The notes below the pieces were generated by a model. It was not told the DNA's origin. It did no database searches and saw only the letters and a program-made list of their open reading frames with translations. Positions 22,074 through 30,500 of a stretch of DNA of 43,070 bases are shown piece after piece (position 1 is the first letter of the stretch; every line of letters begins with the position of its first letter). Origin of the DNA: Triparma columacea (taxonomy: Eukaryota > Sar > Bolidophyceae > Parmales > Triparmaceae); NCBI GenBank assembly GCA_030267965.1, contig BRYA01000331.1, positions 1 through 43,070 of the forward strand, written 5' to 3'. A program made the translations under genes and the position numbers.

Positions 22074-22395
22074 TTTTATGACTCAATTTAGGGCACTGAT
22101 TTGGCACCTGGAGGAGCATTTGAAAGACTAATTTCAGCGTGAAAATGCGACGCGTCGTGATAATATTTTCAATTATCAGTAGAAGTATAGCAGCGCTTTC
22201 GTGGGTTTTTTCGCAATTAATTTCTGAGGTCGTGAAAGTATCTAAAAATAGTAATAAAACAAGAGATGGGGTCGAATAGACCATGCGCAACGACGTAATT
22301 AATATGACTTTTTTGGAACTAATAATGACGGAGCTCGTTTTATATTTCCCTGCCGTTTTGAGATGGCGACTGCAAGATTATGGGCATTCATTTGT
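21932..22395. repeat. 464-bp direct repeat, copy 1 (MutS2 head and promoter)
   Basis: This segment matches 26962-27425 at a constant offset of 5030 bp and roughly 90% identity by eye. Several small indels cancel out. It covers the first ~47 codons of MutS2 (minus strand), the intergenic region, and the first ~37 codons of the plus-strand small ORF at 22283. The match ends sharply after GGGCATTCATTTGT. No terminal inverted repeats or target-site duplications are evident. Confidence 0.95.
22074..22282. promoter_or_regulatory. Putative bidirectional promoter upstream of MutS2
   Basis: AT-rich 209-bp region between the MutS2 start (minus, 22073) and the small plus ORF at 22283. It is well preserved in the second copy at 27104-27312, including GGGTTTTTTCGCAATTAATT and AAACAAGAGATGGGGTCGAA. 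Conservation of non-coding blocks could reflect either recent duplication or constraint. Confidence 0.45.
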
Positions 22396-22495
22396 CCCTT
22401 CATTTGCTCAAGTGACCGTTGAAACTGCTTTTGATAGGGATACTTCTGGTGAGGCCTTCTATAATCCCATTTGGTTCATCGACGTCGCAATTTAG
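22283..22495 (+). CDS. Small hypothetical ORF, 70 residues
   Basis: Reads MRNDVINMTFLELIMTELVL and continues to a stop at 22495. I do not recognise it. The first 37 codons are duplicated at 27313-27423 with five amino-acid changes (N3D, N7D and VLY to IPH). All coding differences I see are non-synonymous, which does not suggest purifying selection on the protein. It may be a first exon, a diverged small gene, or an incidental ORF in the duplicated promoter. It ends 170 bp before the exon-array gene. Confidence 0.3.
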   Translation: MRNDVINMTFLELIMTELVLYFPAVLRWRLQDYGHSFVPSFAQVTVETAFDRDTSGEAFYNPIWFIDVAI

Positions 22496-22666
22496 GGTCT
22501 CTTACTTTAATCGATGCCTGTGTTTCGTGTATTAATGTAGTATTAATGTAGTAGGACCTTAGTAAGAGAGTAAATTCTCCCTATTCACACCTCTTTCTCG
22601 TCGAACTCAAAATCTCTCTCTCTCCTAACACTAGCCTCCTCCCCCTCCCCCCAAACATTGCATAGT

Positions 22667-24442
22667 ATGCCTCGAGAATCACAGCGCACACATGTTCCAT
22701 CAACTCGGCTAGAGGGGTTCGACTTAGCAGACCACAGGAGGGGGTCGTCAGACAGAGTACGTATCCCCCCCCCCTTATTCCTAATCGTCAAATACTCACC
22801 CCCCTTACTCCTTCCCCACGTTTCCTCTAGGCTAAGGGGAGGAAGACTATTAGGAACAAGGCGAAGAAGAGGGCCTATGATAAGATACGCTACCAGGTAT
22901 GTATTCCCCTCTTTTCATCCCTTATCGTCAAATACTCACCCCCTTGCTCCTTCCCCACGTTTCCTCTACAGACCGATGCGTATAAGGCGAAGGCCAAGGA
23001 AAGGAGGGAGGTACGTATCCGTTAACATATCCCCCCTCCCTTCCCACATTCAATCGTCAAATACTCACCCCCTTGCTCCTTCCCCACGTTTCCTCTACAG
23101 ACCGATAGGTATAAGGCTGTGTCAAAGGCATGGAGTAAGGTGCGTATCGTGTAACATATCCCCCCTCCCTTCCCACATCCAATCATCAAATACTGACCCC
23201 CTTGCTCCTTCCCCACGTTTCCTCTACAGAAACGTGCTGCTAACCCGGAAGTCAGCGCGAAGTTCAGGGCGAAAGACAAGGCGAGGAAGGAGGTACGTAT
23301 CCTTTAACATATCCCCCCGCACTTCCCACATGCAATCGTCAAATACTGACCCCCTTGCTCCTTCCCCACATTTCCTCTATAGACCGCGGAGTCCAAGGCG
23401 AAGGCCAAGGAGAGGAGTAAGGTGCGTATCGTGTAACATATCCCCCCTCCCTTCCCACATCCAATAGTCAAATACTCACCTCCTTGCTCCTTCGCCACGT
23501 TTCCTCTATAGAAACCGGGTAACATTGCCAAGGCCAAGGAGAGGAGTAAGGTGCGTATCGTGAACATATCCCCCCTCCCTTCCCACATCCAATAGTCAAA
23601 TACTCACCTCCTTGCTCCTTCGCCACGTTTCCTCTATAGAAACCGGGTAACATTGCCAAGGCCAAGGAGAGGAGGGAGGTACGTATCCTTTAATATATCC
23701 CCCCTCCCTTCCCACATTCAATCGTCAAATACTGACCCCCTTGCTCCTTCCCCACATTTCCTCCACAGAAACGTGCTGCTAAAGCGCGGAAGGAGCTCAC
23801 CGAGAGGCTCGAAGTCGGGGTGCAGCGCAACGTTGAATGCGGTGTGGAAAAAGGTGACGTCCGTCTTGATGCTTATTGGCGGTCTACGTCACCGTCTTGC
23901 GCATGTTGTTACACATCTTCGTCCTAAGCTCACTAAACGCAACGCTATTCACTCCCCACAGGAACCGCGAAGGCGAGGCAACATCTTAACAGCGGGTACG
24001 CGGTGATCGTATTTAGCTCTTCTCTTCTTACCCGCGCGAATGAGATCAGGTTGAACACCAACAAATTGGAGGCGAATTGGGACGAGATTTATGGAAGGGG
24101 GGCATGGGCCCGTGAGATGATGAAGAACGAGGTGAGAATTCGCAAGAAACGGGAAAACACGGGGGAATCTTAACTCACATCTGGTATTTGTCATTACAGG
24201 TCGAAAGTGTATTTTTTCACGTGTTCGAATTGGATGGACACAACGGGGAGTATCAGAGTGGTACTGGAGGCATTGCCTCCTTGGAGCCATGCGGGTTCGT
24301 TCTCGGCCGCAACGCGGAGAAGGACATCGTTGCCGCTATTGGGAAAGATGTCCTGGTGAACGCGTATGCTGGTGGCGCGGGGAAAATTCCTATTGACACC
24401 AGGTACGGGGCGGTTGAAATCCTTGTGGTGAAGCTGAGGTAA
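22667..24442 (+). CDS. Unknown basic protein encoded by a tandem exon-intron array
   Basis: Eleven exons join in frame: 22667-22756, 22831-22896, 22972-23010, 23101-23139, 23230-23292, 23383-23421, 23512-23550, 23640-23678, 23769-23853, 23962-24131, 24200-24442. Total about 303 residues. Exons 3, 4, 6, 7 and 8 are each exactly 39 nt (13 codons) and exon 5 is 63 nt; all array introns are phase 0. They encode a Lys/Ala/Glu/Arg-rich helical repeat (T-D-A-Y-K-A-K-A-K-E-R-R-E and variants such as K-P-G-N-I-A-K-A-K-E-R-S-K). The C-terminal ~160 residues are ordinary globular sequence ending GAVEILVVKLR and I do not recognise them. The ATG at 22667 is the first in frame. An alternative last splice (donor 24439, acceptor ending 24530) would add nine residues. 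Basic helical repeats suggest nucleic-acid binding, but that is inference only. Confidence 0.75.
22757..23768 (+). repeat. Tandem array of eight related introns with 39-nt exons (unit about 129 bp)
   Basis: Introns at 22757-22830, 22897-22971, 23011-23100, 23140-23229, 23293-23382, 23422-23511, 23551-23639 and 23679-23768. The last six are 90, 90, 90, 90, 89 and 90 bp. They share a donor GTACGTATCC or GTGCGTATCG, TAACATATCCCCCCTCCCTT, a branch-point-like AAATACTSACC about 40 nt before the acceptor, and CCACGTTTCCTCTACAG. Neighbouring introns differ at about 7 of 90 positions, while neighbouring exons (for example exons 3 and 4) differ at about 11 of 39. The first two introns keep only the 3' half of the consensus. 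Confidence 0.95.
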
Positions 24443-24702
24443 ATCAAGTTGTTTGTAGGTTTCGATGTAAAACCTTGAGACATTTTTTATTTATATAGCT
24501 TTAAAAGTCCCTCAACTTGTTGTTTTTCAGGGAGAGCCAAAACCGTCCTTCTGGGTGAAGGGTAGGACCTCGGCTGTGTGGTACTGCTCGGCGTTGAGTG
24601 TGGGGAGACGGTTATGGTAGGGATCGAAGAGTCCAGGTCGTATGTTAGGGAGTAGACGAACCTGGACGTGTAAGACTTGTCGTTTATTAGGGGTGCGTAA
24701 CC
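24443..24702. other. Convergent intergenic region with possible alternative terminal exon
   Basis: This 260-bp space lies between two convergent genes. AAGCTGAG|GTAAAT at 24438/24439 and TTGTTTTTCAG ending at 24530 form a plausible intron that skips the TAA at 24440-24442. The array gene would then end at a TGA at 24556-24558 with the added residues E-S-Q-N-R-P-S-G. Nothing else is recognised here. Confidence 0.35.
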
Positions 24703-26762
24703 TCACCTAAGAACCTCCATCCCGTTAACGATCCTGCTCTTGTACTTCCTCTTCGCCCCTTCCCCTCCTACCTCTGTCTCCTCGCCAGCCGCCGGTTCTT
24801 CGTTGGAGATTATCTTGCGGTGTCTCGCGGCCCTCATCCTAGCCAACGTCTCCTCGTCTACCTCGTCGCTAACCCTCCTCTCTGAAACCCTCATAACCCT
24901 GCTCGTAGCTATCGTCGCCCTCCTAACAATCGTCCTCCCCCCAGCCGCGTGGTCTGCCTCCTCAGTGTCCAAGCTGTCTACCGTCCTCAGTCCCCCCGGC
25001 CCCGGGGACCTTCCCCTCTCCCTCTCCATCCTCTCTTGGAGGTGCCTATTGTACCGCTCGCAACTGACGGACCTCCTTCGGTTTTCCTTGAATTCCTTCC
25101 CTACCCCTATGTAAACTGATCCCTTAACGACTATGAACGCGTACTTCGCCTCCGACCCCTTCGTCCAAAGGTACTCCCCCGGGTCGTACTCCGCCCTCTC
25201 CTCGCTTAGCGCCTCGAGGTGACGTTTCTGTATAGGCGTCAACCTACGAAGGGTAGAGTTCGTCTCAAGCAGCTCGGTGAAACTACTCTCACCCTCCGCA
25301 ATCCTTAGGGGAGACCGGGACTGGACGCGACGGTAGGATAGGTAGAGAGGTGAGCCCTCTTTGAGGACGAAGTCGAGCTCTGATACGTAGATCTTGATAA
25401 CCTTAACCCCATTAATTGAGTTCGCTATGATGTTCCTCCGTGGCGTATCGTTGGGTTCAGAGCTACGCTCAAGGTCAGGCTGGAAGGTAAGGGGACCCGT
25501 CCAATCCCCAGCGTGCCAAACCGCGTAAACCCTCTCCTCCTCCCCCCCTACATCGTCATCCTCCTCGTCCCCCCCATCGCTCGGTACTGACTTTAGAGTC
25601 TCTGTGTCAAGCGTCCCTTCAAACGATCTTGACTTACTTAACATCATGGACTCCGTTAAACCACCCTCCCAAACGATGCAGACGCATAACTTCCGCTCTT
25701 CCGCCGTCAAAACCACCGCACCTTCATGGAACGTCTGCACCCTAGCTAGCGATAACAACTCCATTGTAGAGCAGAACGGTAAGTCCTGAATGAAGGGTAC
25801 GGAGGAGAGTAGGTTAAGCATGAACCAGGCGTCTGTTGATGATGTGGGTCTGAGGGATAGTCCGGGCGTTGGGGGGGGGGAGGAAGAAGGTGGTGGTGAT
25901 GGAGTAGAACGATCGAGATCGATACGACCGGTGGTATCGGAGATGGATACAAAGTTTGGGGAGGTGAACGTTATACCGGGCAGTTTACGTAGACGGGATG
26001 TCACATCGGTGAAGAGGGGGGGGGGATTCGAGGTTTCCATAACGATGTCAGTCTGACCTAAAACGTCAGCCGCAGAAGCGGACCTTTGGAACTGTGACCT
26101 CTTGGAGGAGTTTCGTGAGTCCGTTGGTGTGTACTGGTACATGCTGTCGTTCTTCTTCAGGCTGTTCCTCCTCTCTGTGATTCTCGGTAACCCCGCTCTG
26201 GACTTGGCGTAGTTCGTGTCGTCTGTGACTTCTCGTGATGACGGTTTTGATACCTGCTTCTTCCCGTCTAGCCTTATAGTACCAGCCGTCCCCGTCGGCG
26301 CCATCCTTAAAGTAGATTCCTTCGGTAGGTTAGAAGTGTGAACCACGTAAAGCCGCTCCTTCACTCTCTCAGGCAGCTTCTCCAACACCGCAAGAGGCGT
26401 GTGTATCGGGGGTACCCCGGCCTCGTGCAGGAGGAGGTCCGTCCTCTGCAACGGCACTGAGTTAAGGAACTCAGCCCTGGCTTTCGTCATCACCCCCTTC
26501 GCCGACAGCTCGGACATCACGGAAGGGTCGTTCAGGTGGTCTCCCGTGAAAGCCATGGAGCGGCCCCTCCAGTCTACCCTGAAGCCTATGCAGGGGATAG
26601 TGTGGAGGGTGTAGAAGAAGGAGAAGTCGGCGCCCTGGAGACGGAGGGGGGTACCTATCAGGGCGGCGCGGTGGCGGTGGGAACGCTTGAGGAACTGGGG
26701 AGATATACCGGAGAGGGCGGCGTACTTGCGGATGAAAGAGTCGTAGATTGTGGGAGTCGTTA
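24703..26762 (-). pseudogene. 5'-truncated metallo-beta-lactamase / cyclic-nucleotide-binding protein
   Basis: One open exon (26762-24703, about 685 residues) begins after a strong acceptor (CCCCCCTCCTCCTCAG) with no ATG and no plausible upstream exon. Residues 1-175 match the second half of an MBL-fold hydrolase: TTPTIYDSFIRKYAALSGIS, FFYTLHTIPCIGF, FTGDHLNDPSV, LLLHEAGVPPIHTPLAVLEK and KERLYVVHTSNLPKES. The first half, which should carry the HxHxDH metal site immediately before TTPT, is absent. Two cAMP/cGMP-binding-like beta-barrels follow (about 320-480 and 503-575), each with weak signatures, then a Ser/Arg-rich tail. Upstream (27425-26962) lies a copied MutS2 head instead of the expected exons. 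An internal ATG at 26556 (MAFTGDHLND) could still give 617 residues. Rearrangement, assembly error or a very distant first exon are alternatives. The frame is intact throughout, so decay must be recent or expression retained. Confidence 0.65.
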
Positions 26763-26947
26763 CTGAGGAGGAGGGGGGCGTTGGAGAACGAGAGGTGAGT
26801 TAGTGGTAATATTTTGTAAACCACTCAACAAATCACAAAGATGACTGTCCTTTCGAGGTTGTCACAGTAGTCCTAGCACACGGCACCGACATTTCGGGAG
26901 GATGAGGACGAGGAAGAATATAAAAAAAGTCCTACAAATATGCTAAA

Positions 26948-27103
26948 TCAATGATCAAATGAGACACTTTTAGGCCTTAAAACACTATTTAGGCCTATAA
27001 TTGAAGACCGATACAAAGTATTATCAACGTTTAATGACAGGAACAAATTTAAAGCAGAACATGACGATATTAGAGAACTAAATAACACAATCAGGAAAAC
27101 CAT
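26948..27103 (-). pseudogene. Duplicated fragment of the MutS2 presequence (51 codons)
   Basis: An intact frame from ATG 27103 to TGA 26950-26948 reproduces the MutS2 N-terminus as MVFLIVLFSSLISSCSALNL. The Phe after the signal peptide is replaced by Leu and no MutS2 sequence follows. The fragment points toward the truncated MBL/cyclic-nucleotide gene on the same strand. It is probably non-functional, or at most a captured leader. Confidence 0.8.
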
Positions 27104-27425
27104 TTTTATGACTCAATTTTAGGGGACTGATTTGGCTCTGGAGTGAGCTTTTGAAGACTAATTTCAGCGTGAAAATGCCGATGTGTCGTGCTAATATTTT
27201 CAATTGTCGGTAGAAGTATAGCAGCGCTTACGCGGGTTTTTTCGCAATTAATTTCTGAGGTCGTGAAAGTATCTAAAATTGTAATAAAACAAGAGATGGG
27301 GTCGAATAGACGATGCGCGACGACGTAATTGATATGACTTTTTTGGAACTAATAATGACGGAGCTCATACCACATTTCCCTGCCGTTTTGAGATGGCGAC
27401 TGCAAGATTATGGGCATTCATTTGT
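26962..27425. repeat. 464-bp direct repeat, copy 2
   Basis: Copy of 21932-22395 in the same orientation, about 90% identical. It begins within GAGACACTTTTAGGCC and ends at GGGCATTCATTTGT. To its left (26763-26961) is about 200 bp with no gene, which separates it from the truncated MBL/cyclic-nucleotide gene. To its right, 76 bp lead to the Elp1 ATG. It may now serve as the Elp1 promoter. Confidence 0.95.
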
Positions 27426-27492
27426 GAGCCATTCTCCACCCTCCTTCCCCTCCCTTCTTCCCTTCTTCCTAAACCCACCAAGGAGAAGATAA
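27313..27492 (+). CDS. Small hypothetical ORF, 59 residues, paralogue of 22283-22495
   Basis: Reads MRDDVIDMTFLELIMTELIP and continues in frame to TAA at 27490-27492. After codon 37 (GHSF) it loses similarity to the first copy and becomes Ser/Pro-rich. A donor-like TTT|GTGAGC sits exactly at the end of the homology. It stops 9 bp before the Elp1 ATG, so it would act as an upstream ORF if it lies in the Elp1 leader. Confidence 0.25.
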   Translation: MRDDVIDMTFLELIMTELIPHFPAVLRWRLQDYGHSFVSHSPPSFPSLLPFFLNPPRRR

Positions 27493-27501
27493 GAAGTTGA
27501 T

Positions 27502-30500
27502 ATGGTGGCAACGTATTGTACGCTTTCTCCTACACGTCATACAGCCTCTATAGGTCCTAATATAGGCTATGATGCTTATAAAAGTAGCTCAAATGTATCT
27601 GTGGATGAATATACTCACATTGCTTCCCTTCCATTCGGCATCCATCTTTTGAGAAATGGTACTCTAAGCTTTAATCACCGTCCTGAAGGATTAAATACCA
27701 CTAACGAGACTAACAAAACTGATAAGAATGGAGATAAACACATCCCAAACTACATGACACCTCTCCCACTGAACATCATCACACTAGTATCCGAGCAAGA
27801 TGAACAAGTCTCACAAACAAACAACACCAATGAACTCATCATAGCATCCTCGCACAAACTCCTCAACACAGACGTATTCGAACTAACGTCCGTAACAACC
27901 ACCCGTGTCCTCCACACAATCATAACCCGTATACAGTCCTCCCCTACAAACTACCATTATTACGCAGCCTCTTCAGAGTTCGGTGATTTCGACTTCCACG
28001 TTACGCACTGTATCCTCACCTCTGATTTCATAGCATGCGCATCAGGGGAGGGGAGGGTTATTGGGTTGACTAGACCTAGATCCAACCTCTCCAACAGTAC
28101 GTTACCTGATGATGAGGTGGATGATTATGATGACGGTGAAGAATACATCGACAGTATAACCACCGGGTGCGATTTATGTTACGACTACAAACTCGGTTAT
28201 ACACCCGTCGACTTAAAGACAGACGGTGGTGATAGGATATGTTTCATCGGTCACCCTTTTCACTCCTCCTCTGATTCGGTTGTGTCGTCGGAGGAAGGTT
28301 TCGGGGGTGAGTTACGTAGTATACGCTCCGGTTCCTTATACGGGTACTTAAGACCCACTGGTGTTGACGATGGTGATGCTCTGCAGAACAGGAGAGTACA
28401 AACAAGACAGGCTATAGTTGATTCATCTAAAGACACTACTCAAGGTAGCTCAACAGGTTACTTCGGTTACAAATTCGTGCCAAGTACATTAACAATGTCA
28501 ACAGGGGAAAGCTTAAGCTTAACAAGTAGGAACGCGGGTGTAACGGCAGTTATAGGGAAGGAGGGGAAGAAGAAATTCTGGATATACATGTACGAAAAAA
28601 ACGGCATGGAAAGAAGGAAGGTTAGAGTTTCGAAAACTTGGACTGCCACTACGAACATAGAGGACAAAGGAGAGGTAGAGTATAAGGATATGAAATTCAG
28701 TAAGGAGGGTGAAGTCCTACTACTAACTACGGGGATGGGGGGTGGGGTTACAAGTACAGCGGTACTTACATGCGATAACTATCAGTGGACTTGCTCTTTG
28801 AAAGTTAAATGGGGAGGAGGGGTTAGGGAGTACGGTGGTTTTGAAACCATTGTGAAGGGAGCTGTTATGGAGGTTTTTGGAAAAAGGAAAGACGGGAGTA
28901 TCGAAGTTTGGGAGGTTAAGGAAAAACAGGTGGGACCGATTGATGGGGGGATGGTTACGTGGATTGATGGGGACGAACTTAAAGGGACGGATATGGGGAG
29001 AAACGTTATACCGAGCCCGATGGCGGAGATTGGGATTAAGGATAAATCAGGGATCTATTACGTTAGAGGGTGGAGGATGGGGAAGGAGGAAGGGGTGGTG
29101 GAAATGGAGGATGGGGTGGGGTGGATCAAGGATGGAAAATTTAACGGAGTTTTAGAGACTGGTAGGGTTAGAGGGTTGGAGGTCGACCGTAGGACCAACG
29201 CTGCGGTGTACATAAAAGAGGGTACAACCAAGTCCATTGTTGTCAGGGATCTTACCACAGGGGAAGTCAGGGCTACTTACGATGGGAATATGGAGGACGT
29301 ATTCGAAGTCGTTGACGGGAGCCACGCGGTAAGGTGGGGGGAGGGTGAGGATAAGAAGGCCGAGGTATTCGAGCTTGAAACGAACCAGACACTGCACGAG
29401 CTCATGGAGGAAGGCGTACCCATCAAGATTGAGGTCCTATACCCTGACCCTAACGACCCTGACGAGCGTAAAATGGTGCTCTCCTTGACTTCGACCTCGA
29501 GGCTTTACCTGAACGACAGGATCCTCTCAACCAGCGTTACGTCCTTCGTCGTTTCTAGGTCCCACGGGTTCCTTGTCTACTGCACAAACGACGGGAACCC
29601 CCTTCTCCACTGCGAGGACGTCACCAGGCTCATGAGGTCGGACGAAATGGACGGGGTTGACCAGGACGAAGGATCCGGCTGGAGGGAGGAGGGAAGGACG
29701 ATCGAGAGGGACACGGTTGTGGTGGCGGTTACGGAGGACAAACCAAACGTCATACTAAGACACCACAGGGGGAACTACGAGGGAGTCACGCCGAGACCTA
29801 TCGTACTTAGGACAATCAGGAAACTTATCGGAGACAGGAAGTGGAGGGAGGCGTTCGACCTTTGCAGGAGACTCAAGGTTGACTTCAACTTCCTCTGCGA
29901 CTACAAACCCATGGAGTTCATGGAGGACATCGGGGGGTTTGTCAAGGGGGTTAAGAAGGGGGACTGGATCAGCCTCTTCGTCGCGACGCTGCAGGGCGCG
30001 GACTTCAGCCGGTTCAAGTACCCAGACTACCTGAACCCACCGAAACCAATGGAGCATGAGAGCGAAGAAATTCAGAGACATTTCCAAGACAAGACCAACA
30101 TAATATGTAGGGCGCTCAGGGCCCACATGATATCCTTGGACCCCTCCAGGCACCTTAAGCCCATACTCTCAACCTACGCTAAGCAGACCCCTCCCCTCCT
30201 CCCTGATGCCTTGGCGTTGATAAAGTCGACTTCACCATCGGTCACGTCAAAGGAGGCACAGGCAGCCATCAAGTACCTGGCGTTCCTTTGCACGTACGAG
30301 GTACTATACGAGGAGGCCATAGGAACGTACGACTTCGAGCTGGCGAAGGGGGTGGCTATGGGAAGCCAAATGGACCCCAAGGTATACTTGAGGGAACTGG
30401 GGACGCTAGAGAATGAGGAGGAGTTAAGGGGGAGGTATCTGGTAGACGTTAGACTAAAGAGGTGGGAGAAGGCCGTACGTAACCTTGCGGCTAGCGGGGG

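Noticed and set aside
23022..23665. Minus-strand repeated ORFs (GNVGKEQGGEYLTIGCGKGGG)
   Set aside because: These are reverse readings of the conserved introns. They repeat only because the array repeats, and splice signals place the gene on the plus strand.
22897..23768. CRISPR-like array (conserved ~90-bp repeats with 39-bp variable spacers)
   Set aside because: Repeats are far longer than CRISPR repeats. They carry GT...AG ends, a branch point and a pyrimidine tract; the 'spacers' are in-frame Lys/Glu-rich codons related to each other; and no cas genes are present.
21932..27425. Transposon or LTR element with 464-bp terminal repeats
   Set aside because: The repeats contain MutS2 coding sequence and a promoter, without TG...CA ends, primer-binding site, reverse transcriptase or integrase between them. 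A segmental duplication fits better.
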